Assembly (NCBI GenBank): GCA_964581415.1
Contig: CAZOOJ010000001.1
Location: 1 to 64,000 of the forward strand
DNA length: 64,000 bases
Origin: CAYTGG01 sp964581415
GTDB taxonomy: Archaea > Nanobdellota > Nanobdellia > Pacearchaeales > GW2011-AR1
Reading direction: 5' to 3'
The position numbers and the translations under genes were made by a program. The notes beneath the pieces were generated by a model, which was not told where the DNA came from, did no database searches, and was given only the letters and a program-made list of their open reading frames with translations. This document shows positions 17,490-25,598 of the stretch, piece after piece. Each line of letters begins with the position of its first letter. Within the stretch, counting starts at the first letter, position 1.

Positions 17490-18866
17490 ATGAAAAAATT
17501 ATTTTTGATAATATTTGGATTATTAGTAATTCCTTCTGTATTAGCTCTGAATTTGGAAATAAAAAAATTAAGTTCTGATGAAATTTTAATACCTACTTTA
17601 GATAAACCAGTAATATTTGATTTGGAAATAAAAAACTTAGGAAGTTCAGATAATTTTAGATTTTATAATTTGGTAGGATTTCGATTATTTCCTGAGGAAA
17701 GAGTATATATAGGTTCTGATGAAACAAAAAAAATTCAATTAGAACTCTTACCTTTAAAAGAAATTAAAGAAAGAGGTTATTATACTATTCAATATTTTAT
17801 AAAAGGAGAAGATTCAGAGATAGAACAATTATTAACTTTTAAGGTAATTGATTTAGAAGAAGCTTTTGAAATAGGTTCTGGAGAAGTAGAGCCAGAATCA
17901 AATTCAATAATTATTTATATAAAAAATAAGGAAAATTTTGATTTTGGAGAGATAAATGCAGAATTTTCTTCTCCTTTTTTCAATATTAAAGAAACATTTG
18001 AATTAAATTCTGAAGAAAAAAAAGAATTTACCATAGAATTAGATAAAGAGGATTTTAATGAACTTTTAGCTGGTTTTTATACTTTAAATGCGATAGTGGA
18101 AGTTGAAAATGAAAAAGCTAATTTAGAAGGAATTATTAATTTTTTAGAAAGAGATATAATAAAAACCACTAAAAAGGATTATGGATTTTTTATAAATACT
18201 CAAATTATAAAAAAGACGAATGAAGGAAATATAAGAGAAGAAATTGAAGTAATAATAAAGAAAAATATTCTTTCCAGATTGTTTACTACTTTTACTCCAG
18301 AGCCAGATATAACTGAAAGAAGAGATTTTGTTGTTTATTATATATGGAATAGAGAAATAAATCCTGGAGAGAGTCTTGAAATTACTACAAAGACTAATTG
18401 GCTTTTTCCTTTATTGATAATCGTTTTAATCATTCTAATTATCTTTTTTATAAAAAAGTATGCTAAAGAAGATTTAACACTAAGAAAAAAAGTTTCTTTT
18501 GTTAGGATTAGAGGAGGAGAATTTGCATTGAAAGTTTCTATTTTTGTTCATGCTAAGAGATATCTAGAGAAAGTTAATATATTTGACAGGCTTCCTGCTT
18601 TAGTAAAACTATATGAAAAGTTTGGAGGAGAAAAACCCTCAAGATTTAATGAAAAAATGAGAAAATTAGAATGGAATTTTGATAAACTAGAATCTGGAGA
18701 GACAAGAATGATTTCTTATGTAATTTATTCTAAAATTGGTGTGTTAGGAAGATTTGCTCTTCCATCAGCAACTGCAATTTATGAAAAAGAAGGTGAGATA
18801 CATGAAACAGAATCAAACAAAGCCTTTTTTGTAGCTGAACAAAAAGCAGATAAAGAAGAAAAATAA
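17490..18866 (+). CDS. Secreted, membrane-anchored surface protein
   Basis: A 458-residue protein. A signal peptide covers residues 1-19 (MKKLFLIIFGLLVIPSVLA). The exported part to about 305 contains beta-rich repeats of the CARDB/COG1361 type, and one membrane helix follows (about 308-325, WLFPLLIIVLIILIIFFI). The last 130 residues, rich in strands, lie on the opposite side. The layout is common for DPANN cell-surface proteins, perhaps in secretion or S-layer attachment. The next gene starts 2 bp later, suggesting an operon. Confidence 0.7.
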   Translation: MKKLFLIIFGLLVIPSVLALNLEIKKLSSDEILIPTLDKPVIFDLEIKNLGSSDNFRFYNLVGFRLFPEERVYIGSDETKKIQLELLPLKEIKERGYYTIQYFIKGEDSEIEQLLTFKVIDLEEAFEIGSGEVEPESNSIIIYIKNKENFDFGEINAEFSSPFFNIKETFELNSEEKKEFTIELDKEDFNELLAGFYTLNAIVEVENEKANLEGIINFLERDIIKTTKKDYGFFINTQIIKKTNEGNIREEIEVIIKKNILSRLFTTFTPEPDITERRDFVVYYIWNREINPGESLEITTKTNWLFPLLIIVLIILIIFFIKKYAKEDLTLRKKVSFVRIRGGEFALKVSIFVHAKRYLEKVNIFDRLPALVKLYEKFGGEKPSRFNEKMRKLEWNFDKLESGETRMISYVIYSKIGVLGRFALPSATAIYEKEGEIHETESNKAFFVAEQKADKEEK

Positions 18867-18868
18867 AT

Positions 18869-19150
18869 ATGTTTAATTCAGATAAGATGGAATTAAATCA
18901 GGAAGGAGAAATAAAAGATTTATTAGAAAAAATTAAAAAGTTTGAAGAAAATGCAAAAAAAGGACAGAGTAATAAAAGAGTAAGAAATAATCTTCTATCT
19001 CGAATAGAAATAGTTGAGAAATCAGGAAACAAAATAATTCTGAATTATTATAACTTTGAACCAGATGAGAAAAGAATTAAAATATTAGGAGCATATGAAT
19101 TGTATCTTCTTAAAAAGGATTATAGACTTAAATTCTCTAATAAATTATAA
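18869..19150 (+). CDS. Small soluble protein, unknown
   Basis: A 93-residue charged protein, helical at the N-terminus (LLEKIKKFEENAKKGQ) and strand-like after (NKIILNYYNFEPDEKRI). It begins 2 bp after the surface protein gene and is probably co-transcribed. Its last 31 bases overlap the convergent gene at 19120. A second ATG six codons in (MELNQEG) could be used. Function unknown. Confidence 0.55.
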   Translation: MFNSDKMELNQEGEIKDLLEKIKKFEENAKKGQSNKRVRNNLLSRIEIVEKSGNKIILNYYNFEPDEKRIKILGAYELYLLKKDYRLKFSNKL

Positions 19151-19428
19151 AAATTCTTTTCTGAATTATATTCTTCTGCTTGATTTTTTAAAAGTTTATA
19201 CAATACTATCATTCCTTCATATGCTACTAAATTGAGTCTATTTTCTCTTTCTGAAGATTTAAGAATATATTCTGCGAGTAAATAATTTTCGTTCAAAATC
19301 TCTTTAAACCAATCTTTTATTTTTAGAGGCATTATCCCTGAATCTTTCATTATTTCTTTTCCAACTCTTTCCAAAACTTTTGACTTGAGAATAGGCAATC
19401 CTTCTTTAGTATATCTTTCTTGTTTCAT
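19120..19428 (-). CDS. Small helical protein, unknown
   Basis: A 102-residue mostly helical, charged protein (for example MPLKIKDWFKEILNENYLL and VLYKLLKNQAEEYN). No known motif. The end overlaps the plus-strand gene by 31 bp. The ATG is preceded on its strand by A/T-rich sequence with a tttaaatagg-like TATA element. Function unknown. Confidence 0.5.
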   Translation of the reverse strand: MKQERYTKEGLPILKSKVLERVGKEIMKDSGIMPLKIKDWFKEILNENYLLAEYILKSSERENRLNLVAYEGMIVLYKLLKNQAEEYNSEKNFYNLLENLSL

Positions 19429-19584
19429 CTCTATTTTCTGTTCTATACCTATTTAAATTTTTTTCTTATCTAAATAAGGATATTAAGAATAGTTTTCTTA
19501 ACATTATCGTAATCTTTAACTATAAAATATTAAATTTTTAATTAACAACAAACCTTAAAAATACTTTATCTTTAATTATTTTAT

Positions 19585-19723
19585 CCCCGCGTAGCTCAGT
19601 GGTTAGAGCGCTTGGCTGTAGTTAAACTAGAATGGAGATTCCACAAAGGATAACTGTGAAATTCGATAAGTCAGATGTTCAATAGAACCCGAGAGATCCC
19701 CAGTTCGAATCTGGGCGCGGGGA
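19585..19723 (+). tRNA. tRNA-Tyr(GTA) with 66-nt intron
   Basis: Acceptor CCCCGCG/CGCGGGG with A73, D-stem GCTC/GAGC, anticodon stem CTTGG/CCGAG, anticodon GTA, T-arm CCCAG-TTCGAAT-CTGGG. An intron of about 66 nt (19622-19687) lies between positions 37 and 38. The last 13 bases (CTGGGCGCGGGGA) recur at 20696-20708, and 12 of them at 21863-21874. Confidence 0.94.
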
Positions 19724-19882
19724 CTTAAGGATAGTTTCAAAAGTAATAATTAAAAAATGAATTTATTTAAATTTTATTAAAATCCTGAATGGCATATAAT
19801 AATCTTTCAATCAATCTAAAGAATATAATTTAATTATACTATTGATTTTTTCTTTTTTTCATTTAAATTATTTTATACAAGA

Positions 19883-20263
19883 TTACTCAGGGTACCAACA
19901 AGTACACTTAATATTTAAAGGAACAAAGCAATCATAAACTTGTCCATTATAAACATCACAACTAAAATCTCCATTCTTTTGTACAGAAATATTTTCACAA
20001 AAAGTATTTGATAAATCAACGATTGGTATCTCTTTTTTTAATTCTTCTTTGCACAAACTATCAACTGCCCCAATTTCATCATAACTAAGAGTAGAATTAA
20101 ATTGTCCAATTCCCCAATCATAATTAATTTCCTTAAATTGTTCTCCAGAATAATTCTCCATCTCTGAAGGCAAAACATTTTCCTTTGAGGTCGGAATTGC
20201 TAATCCAATAATCAATCCCAGAATTAATGAAATAATCACAATAATAATTATCCCCTTTTCCAT
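19883..20263 (-). CDS. Small exported or membrane-anchored Cys protein
   Basis: A 126-residue protein with one N-terminal hydrophobic helix (about 4-25, GIIIIVIISLILGLIIGLAI) that acts as signal or anchor, then a hydrophilic region with six cysteines (including NIKCTCWYPE at the end), probably disulfide-bonded outside. No family recognised. It lies between tRNA-Tyr and the first copy of its 3' end. Confidence 0.6.
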   Translation of the reverse strand: MEKGIIIIVIISLILGLIIGLAIPTSKENVLPSEMENYSGEQFKEINYDWGIGQFNSTLSYDEIGAVDSLCKEELKKEIPIVDLSNTFCENISVQKNGDFSCDVYNGQVYDCFVPLNIKCTCWYPE

Positions 20264-20483
20264 ATGTCAATCAATAAAATCTCTTTTAAAAATCTTCCGA
20301 TTTAGAAAGACCACTTAACGCACCAATGTATAAGTTTGATTCTCACAATTATTATTTGGAATGTTGCTGGAATGATTTCTTTAAGCAATTTTAAAAGAAG
20401 GAAAAAAAGAAAGAGAAAGAGATAAAGCTAAAATAGAATATGATTTCTAAACCTTTTTATAGGTTGATATTCTTTTTTAAAAT

Positions 20484-20663
20484 ATGAACATTAGACAATG
20501 GATAGGAATGTTTTTAGTGTTGGCAGGATTATTTGGGTTAACAGATACAATATTTCTTTCATCGAGATGGATTGCAGGGACAACCTTAATTATTGTTGGT
20601 ATTTTATTGTGGGTTCTTCCAATAAAAAACAAAGATAAATATAATAAAAATAGAAATCCTTAA
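20484..20663 (+). CDS. Two-helix membrane protein, 59 aa
   Basis: A 59-residue protein with two hydrophobic helices (WIGMFLVLAGLFGLTDTIF and GTTLIIVGILLWVLPI) and a basic hydrophilic tail. It has an ATG start and a TATA-like ctttttatagg about 25-30 nt upstream. Composition and topology are those of a real small membrane protein. Function unknown; its stop lies 33 bp before the first extra copy of the tRNA-Tyr end. Confidence 0.6.
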   Translation: MNIRQWIGMFLVLAGLFGLTDTIFLSSRWIAGTTLIIVGILLWVLPIKNKDKYNKNRNP

Positions 20664-20695
20664 ACTTTCCCAAAGAAAAAAACCAAATAAAAATA

Positions 20696-20708
20696 CTGGG
20701 CGCGGGGA
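20696..20708 (+). repeat. Copy of tRNA-Tyr 3' end (att-like)
   Basis: CTGGGCGCGGGGA repeats the last 13 bases of tRNA-Tyr exactly, standing out in A/T-rich sequence. Such direct repeats arise when an element integrates into the 3' end of a tRNA gene. The neighbouring 20710-20890 holds coding-like debris (AEIGQINERKKLSERTI in one frame) but no intact gene. Confidence 0.7.
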
Positions 20709-20891
20709 TAGAATAAAAGTAATTCAAGAGAGAATTTCTAAAATTTCTTCCTTATTCTTAATTAATTCTATGCGCTTTCTTGGAAAGTTCATTATTCTAC
20801 AAAAAAAGAAATAGATTATTTATTGAGAAGGCAGAAATAGGACAGATTAATGAAAGAAAGAAATTAAGCGAAAGGACAATTTCAAAAATTT

Positions 20892-21449
20892 TTATTTTTT
20901 CTTTCCTGGTTTGCAGATTTTACAGGATTTAAATCCTTTTGATTTAAAATAATCAGCACTATTATTTGAAATCTTGTTCTTTCTTTTTATTAATTTTCCA
21001 AGACGACAATTCCTTTTATGGAAAATTTTAGTTTCACTTGAGCCCACATATTCATACTTAGGAATATTCAATTTTTTTCTAGGAGTTTCAATATAAACTC
21101 TTTTTATAACCTCTTTTTCAACAGGCTTTTCAACAGTTTTTATTACTTCAACAGGCTTTTCAACAGTTTTTATTACTTCAAAAGGTTTTTCAATAGTTCT
21201 TACAGTAACTGATTTAATTTCTCTTAAAATACTAGGTTCTAATAGAAAAAATAAAATAATAGCATAAATTGTGATTGTTATCAAAAATAATATTAAAACA
21301 TTTTTCAAATCTAAATTAAAAAATGCTAAAATCACCACTATTGATATTATAAAAACTACTCCTAAAACAAAAACAAGAAGAATGTTTCTGAGATTGAATA
21401 ATTTTTTTTCTGTTATCTCTGGTTCTAATTCTTCTGAATATTCTTTCAT
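20892..21449 (-). CDS. Membrane protein with Ada-like Cys domain
   Basis: A 185-residue protein. Two hydrophobic helices (about 22-42 and 48-68) are followed by a stalk with tandem repeats of PVEVIKTVEK (30-bp DNA repeats near 21120-21190). The C-terminal domain (about 130-180: KIFHKRNCRLGKL...FKSCKICKP) has the Cys spacing of Ada-type metal-binding domains often fused to nucleases or membrane stalks. Metal binding is likely; the role is unknown. It lies between the two extra copies of the tRNA-Tyr end. Confidence 0.65.
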   Translation of the reverse strand: MKEYSEELEPEITEKKLFNLRNILLVFVLGVVFIISIVVILAFFNLDLKNVLILFLITITIYAIILFFLLEPSILREIKSVTVRTIEKPFEVIKTVEKPVEVIKTVEKPVEKEVIKRVYIETPRKKLNIPKYEYVGSSETKIFHKRNCRLGKLIKRKNKISNNSADYFKSKGFKSCKICKPGKKK

Positions 21450-21878
21450 TTTTAATAGAATGATTTATACTTTTTAAATTTATTTAGATTTGAATTCATC
21501 TTGAAATTTATCAAGGTTTAGCAGGACAGAGAAATTAGATATCTTACAAAAATTAAAAGATTAGAAAATTTAGAGATAAGATAGAAGAATCATCAAAAAT
21601 CTTATTTTAAAGTATTGAGTAATTCAAGGATATAATATTCTCTGTTATTTCAACATTTGGTATCTATATTTAATTGTTCTCTAAATTGATCTCAAATTAT
21701 TTCTTACAGAACTTTAAGAGGATTTATATTGTTTTAATTCAATTTTTGCAGAGCTACTTCAAAAAAGCCTTATTTTACCTATACAAATCCTCTAAAATTA
21801 AGAAGTAAAAAGATACTTGTTTTTTATCTGTTATAAGAATAAAAGAAAGCCGAACAGCCATTCTGGGCGCGGGATAAA
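21450..21878. other. Gene-free spacer with coding debris
   Basis: No intact gene. A short plus-strand frame (REIRYLTKIKRLENLEIR, about 21527-21583) looks like gene debris. The direct repeat CTGGGCGCGGGA near its right end is listed separately. Confidence 0.4.
21863..21874 (+). repeat. Second copy of tRNA-Tyr 3' end (att-like)
   Basis: CTGGGCGCGGGA, the tRNA-Tyr 3' end with one G fewer, in the same orientation as the tRNA. It would mark the outer border of a 19.6-21.9 kb integrated segment or of a second integration. Confidence 0.65.
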
Positions 21879-22307
21879 TTATATCAATAAAATTATTAAC
21901 TGAATACAACCAATTAGAAATCCGATAAGTCCTCCAATCCATACTATAAATCTCAATTCTTTTTTTGCTGTTTTTATTACTAATCTTTCAATTTCATCAT
22001 TATCCAATTTGTTTATTTTTCTCTCTACTCCACTTCTTAAATAATTTATAAGTATTTGATAAGTTTTCTCTCCGAATATCCCGGATTTCTTAATTTTATT
22101 TAAAATTTTATCTAAAGATTCAGGAAGTATTACTAAACTACTCTCTCCTATTCTTTTAGCTATATCTTCTTTTCTTTTTGGAATAACTCCCTGAACACCT
22201 AATACTTTTCTTTTAGGATGAAAAAGCATACTTACTGCTAACCAATTTGTTATTAAACCAATTATTGCTCCAACAATCGGCAAGAAAATTAATTTAATTT
22301 CTATCAT
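21879..22307 (-). CDS. DUF445-like membrane protein, short
   Basis: A 142-residue protein with the DUF445/YheB signature at its N-terminus: helix, then TNWLAVSMLFHPKRKVLG and GVIPKRKEDIAKRIGE. A second hydrophobic helix is C-terminal (about 120-141). Bacterial members are much longer, so this is a minimal version keeping the two membrane ends. Function unknown. It starts just beyond the last tRNA-Tyr fragment. Confidence 0.7.
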   Translation of the reverse strand: MIEIKLIFLPIVGAIIGLITNWLAVSMLFHPKRKVLGVQGVIPKRKEDIAKRIGESSLVILPESLDKILNKIKKSGIFGEKTYQILINYLRSGVERKINKLDNDEIERLVIKTAKKELRFIVWIGGLIGFLIGCIQLIILLI

Positions 22308-22429
22308 CTTAAATAATTAAGATTTTTTAGCTCTATAAATCTTTTGAGAATTGAAATTAATAGTTAGAATAGATTATAGAAATATTTAAAAACAGTATAT
22401 ATCTTAAAGGAAAATAAAAGAGGTTTAAA

Positions 22430-22519
22430 ATGGTAATTGAAAAAATGCCTGAAGATGATGAGCTCTTAGATGATGAATCTTTTTTAGATGATTTAGATGA
22501 TCTAGAACTCGATGATTAA
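22430..22519 (+). CDS. Acidic micro-protein, 29 aa
   Basis: A 29-residue, Asp-rich peptide starting MVIEKMPEDDELL. It has an ATG start preceded by a ribosome-binding-like agaggttt, the same leader as the acidic gene at 23544-23726 (gaggttttt). The stop overlaps the convergent metalloprotease stop by 4 bp. Function unknown; extreme acidity may suit nucleic-acid mimicry or metal binding, which is speculation. Confidence 0.5.
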   Translation: MVIEKMPEDDELLDDESFLDDLDDLELDD

Positions 22520-23463
22520 TTTATCTCTAAACTTATTTTATTATTTTTTTCTTCTAATTCATTGAAAGAAGCATTTATGTAAAAATCTATTTTTTCAATT
22601 TTTATTTTAGATATCCATGTATTCTTAAAAGACACAAGAAAACCCTCTCCAATTTCTAAGGGTTCTAAATCAATTTTTTTAATTTTTTTTCCATCAGCAT
22701 AGATATTTAATTCTGCTTTTTTTGATTTTTCAAGCCCGTTGTTTCTTATGCTTATGTTTGAAGTTAAATATTTTCCATGCATAATCGCAGAAACATTCTC
22801 AAAAACCAAATCAGGATAACTTGGAATTGAGTAAAGTTCATTTATTAAAGCAGGTATATCTTCACCAATAGTTTGACTACAATCTAAAATTTCATACATT
22901 ATATTATTTGAATTTTCTGAATGTCCAAATCCAAGTGCATGAAGTAATTCATGAATCGCAATATTAGGTCTTTCACATTTTGATTCTTTTATTAATAAAA
23001 TATGTCCATGACTAATAACATAGAAATTTCCTGATTTAGTAATATTAGAAGGCCCTCCTTCTCCTGCTATAAACATTCCTTCTTTAAATTTATTTTTTTC
23101 CTGACAATAAACTGAAATTTCTTCATCAGATTTAACAGGATAAAAAGTAAGAATAGTCTTGTTAGAAAGAATATCAAAAGCTGATTCTGCATCATTCTGT
23201 TTTGCTATAGTGCAATTGTAAATTTTATAAGAAATTTTTGAATTAACATATCTCATGTTTTCATAAAATTGCATTTTTTTAAATTCAGAATTATTTAGAG
23301 TAAAATTATAATTTCCTGAATTTCCTTTTAAATTTTTTAGAATAACTGTGTTAAAAGGGATAAACCAATAAAAAAATAAAAGAATAATAACCATCAAAAT
23401 AAATATAATGCTCATAAAAAATTTCTTTTTATTTTTATCTTCTTCAATCTCTTCTTCTTCCAT
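22516..23463 (-). CDS. Matrixin-like zinc metalloprotease, membrane-anchored
   Basis: A 315-residue protein. One N-terminal helix (about 15-35) anchors it; the exported part has the metzincin zinc site HELLHALGFGH (171-181) and a Met-turn NIMY (187-190), as in matrixin/archaemetzincin-like peptidases. The C-terminal 100 residues (from about 215) form a CARDB-like beta domain (ISIRNNGLEKSKKAELNIY). A secreted or surface peptidase is expected. It has an ATG start and is followed by convergent small genes. Confidence 0.8.
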   Translation of the reverse strand: MEEEEIEEDKNKKKFFMSIIFILMVIILLFFYWFIPFNTVILKNLKGNSGNYNFTLNNSEFKKMQFYENMRYVNSKISYKIYNCTIAKQNDAESAFDILSNKTILTFYPVKSDEEISVYCQEKNKFKEGMFIAGEGGPSNITKSGNFYVISHGHILLIKESKCERPNIAIHELLHALGFGHSENSNNIMYEILDCSQTIGEDIPALINELYSIPSYPDLVFENVSAIMHGKYLTSNISIRNNGLEKSKKAELNIYADGKKIKKIDLEPLEIGEGFLVSFKNTWISKIKIEKIDFYINASFNELEEKNNKISLEIN

Positions 23464-23543
23464 AATAATAAAAGATTTAGCAGATATATAAATATGTTGA
23501 TAAAAAAAAAGAGAAATAAAAAAAATATTTTTAAAAAGAAAAT

Positions 23544-23726
23544 TTATTCTGTGTCTTCACTTTCATCTGTGTCTTCACTTTCTGTGTCTTCACTTTCATC
23601 TGTGTCTTCACTTATGGTTTCTTCATTTTCATCTGTGTCTTCACTTCCGATTTCTTCATTTTCTTCTGATTCGTTTTCGTTTTCTGAATTTTCAGTTTCT
23701 TGTTCTTCGTTTGTTTCGTTTTCCAT
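23544..23726 (-). CDS. Acidic low-complexity protein, 60 aa
   Basis: A 60-residue protein made almost only of Glu, Asn, Ser, Thr and Asp, with repeats of SEDTDESEDTE. The DNA carries matching tandem repeats (tgtgtcttcactttcatc). A Shine-Dalgarno-like agaggttttt precedes the ATG, which supports translation. Such tails often act as disordered surface or nucleic-acid-mimic segments. Function unknown. Confidence 0.55.
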   Translation of the reverse strand: MENETNEEQETENSENENESEENEEIGSEDTDENEETISEDTDESEDTESEDTDESEDTE

Positions 23727-23848
23727 TTTTAAAAACCTCTAAACAATAAAAGAAAAATTTCCTTTTAAAGTTTTTGTATGCATCAATTGAGAAATTAAAA
23801 TAAAAATTCAATAACAACTTTTAAAAACTAATTTTATTCTTAATTGTT

Positions 23849-24106
23849 ATGAAAGCAAAAATTATTCAGTTTAGAAGAGGAAGGCATACTTATAAACCAA
23901 GACATTTTTTAATAGAAATAAGCGGAATTGAAAATAAAAAAGATGCTGAAAAGTTTGTTGGAAAAGAAGTTGTGTGGAAGTCCTCTGCTGGAAAAATAAT
24001 CAAAGGAAAAATTTCAAGTATCCATGGAAATAAAGGAATTGTTCGCGCAATTTTTGAAAAAGGTTTGCCAGGACAAGCAATAACAACAGAGGTTGAATTA
24101 AAATGA
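23849..24106 (+). CDS. rpl35ae: Ribosomal protein L35Ae (eL33)
   Basis: An 85-residue large-subunit ribosomal protein. The full archaeal/eukaryotic L35Ae pattern is present: MKAKIIQFRRGRHTYKPRH, then KFVGKEVVWKSSAGK and the GNKGIVRAIFEKGLPGQ core. Length is normal. It leads a three-gene run; its stop overlaps the next ATG by ATGA. Confidence 0.93.
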   Translation: MKAKIIQFRRGRHTYKPRHFLIEISGIENKKDAEKFVGKEVVWKSSAGKIIKGKISSIHGNKGIVRAIFEKGLPGQAITTEVELK

Positions 24107-24372
24107 ACTTAAAGGGAATGGATATTGTGGAAGAAGTTGGGAATATATTTAATAAAAAGAGTTCTATTAGTGAAACAATAGAAATAGAAAGATTAAAAGA
24201 TAAGAAGTATGATTGGAGAATTGATTTTTTTAAAAATGGAAAAAGTAGAATAGGTTATTTACCCTCTATTTCTCCAAAGGAACTTTTAGAAGTTTATACA
24301 GATTTATTAACTAAACATAATTTAGATTTTGGATTTATTTATTTTTCAGAAATTCCAAAAGAAAAAATTTAA
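24103..24372 (+). CDS. Small hypothetical protein in ribosomal operon
   Basis: An 89-residue protein between L35Ae and uL16 genes, with the start overlapping the former by 4 bp and the stop 1 bp before the latter. It has a mixed alpha/beta pattern (KKYDWRIDFFKNGKSRIGYL), no Cys or membrane helix. Translation coupling suggests expression at ribosomal-protein levels. Family not recognised. Confidence 0.55.
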   Translation: MNLKGMDIVEEVGNIFNKKSSISETIEIERLKDKKYDWRIDFFKNGKSRIGYLPSISPKELLEVYTDLLTKHNLDFGFIYFSEIPKEKI

Positions 24373-24373
24373 A

Positions 24374-24910
24374 ATGGGATTAAGAAAAGCATCAGCTTAT
24401 TCTAAAAGAAGAGTGGTTCCTTTTACTAGAATTAGTAAAAAAAAGAAGAAATCATTTATAAAAACTGTGCCTCAGCAAAAAATTGTAAAGTTTGTTATGG
24501 GAAACGGAAAACTTTATGATAAAGGAAAATTGCCTTATGGATTAAGAGTAGTCTCCACAGAAAAAATTCAGATAAGACATAATGCTCTTGAAGCCTGCAG
24601 ACAATATGTAAATAAAAAATTAGATCAGGAATTATCAGGACAATATTTATTTAAAGTGATTCCTTTTCCTCACCATATTCAAAGAGAAAATAAGATGCTT
24701 ACAGCTGCTGGTGCTGATAGAATGCAGACAGGTATGCAACTTTCTTATGGAAAAGCTATGGGAAAAGCAGCAATATTAAAATCAAACAAAGGAATTTTTT
24801 TTCTAGCATTGCCTAATGAAAAAGCTGTTATCTTTGCAAGAAAAATTATACAACAAGTTAAATCTAAACTTCCATGCAAGATAAAAATTATTGAAGAAAC
24901 GAAAAAATAA
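24374..24910 (+). CDS. rpl10e: Ribosomal protein uL16 (L10e)
   Basis: A 178-residue archaeal L10e/L16 protein near the tRNA-binding region of the large subunit. Diagnostic segments are VVPFTRISKKKKKSF, the conserved RHNALEACRQYVNKKL and PFPHHIQRENKMLTAAGADR. A longer frame opens at 24329, but MGLRKASAYSKRR at 24374 is the family start. Last gene of the L35Ae run. Confidence 0.94.
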   Translation: MGLRKASAYSKRRVVPFTRISKKKKKSFIKTVPQQKIVKFVMGNGKLYDKGKLPYGLRVVSTEKIQIRHNALEACRQYVNKKLDQELSGQYLFKVIPFPHHIQRENKMLTAAGADRMQTGMQLSYGKAMGKAAILKSNKGIFFLALPNEKAVIFARKIIQQVKSKLPCKIKIIEETKK

Positions 24911-24995
24911 GATAATTTGCTATATTGTTACTTTTAGTTAATAGTAACAACCAAAAGATTTATAAAGTATTTATCTTTAGAATAAATATAATAAA

Positions 24996-25592
24996 ATGGC
25001 TGAAGAAGATTATCAATATAATACTGAAGATATAGGAAGATACAGAGCTGTAGCTCTAATTCCAGAATTTTTAGAAGAAAAAAATCTAGGTGCCTTAGAA
25101 AACACCTTGATAGAATTAAGTAAAAATATAGGTGTTAGAGAAAAAGATAGAAAAGGTGTAGCTTCTATTTTTTCAAATCCTCAGAGTTTAGAAAAGACTT
25201 TAGAAATCTTTGGAGAAAGTTATAAAAATTCTCTTTATTCTCAAAAAATAAAAGATTTAAGAGAATATTATTCATCTTCATTTGAAGATGTTTATACTGA
25301 AGAAAATCTTCCTAAAGTTAATGAGATTTTTAATTCTGATATAAAATATGAAGAAATATCAAGAAGATATAATAATGCAAAAAAGTTTATGGAACTTCAA
25401 GGAAATGAATATAAAGAGCAAAGAGAACAAGCTAAAAAAGATTATGCAGAACTTTCTAAAGTAGTTGTTCCTTTACAGGAATTTGAAAATTTCGAATTAG
25501 ATAAAATAAGAGATCCTGCAAGAAAAGAAGCTCTTAAAAAAAGATTAAATAGTATGTATCAAGAAGAAACAAATAATTCAAATAAACAATAA
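24996..25592 (+). CDS. Soluble helical protein, unknown
   Basis: A 198-residue highly charged helical protein (for example LPKVNEIFNSDIKYEEISRR and a coiled C-terminal half). No membrane segments or metal motifs. A TATA-like tttataaag about 30 nt before the ATG suggests its own promoter. Stop is 7 bp from the convergent nucleotidyltransferase. Function unknown. Confidence 0.6.
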   Translation: MAEEDYQYNTEDIGRYRAVALIPEFLEEKNLGALENTLIELSKNIGVREKDRKGVASIFSNPQSLEKTLEIFGESYKNSLYSQKIKDLREYYSSSFEDVYTEENLPKVNEIFNSDIKYEEISRRYNNAKKFMELQGNEYKEQREQAKKDYAELSKVVVPLQEFENFELDKIRDPARKEALKKRLNSMYQEETNNSNKQ

Positions 25593-25598
25593 AGCAGA

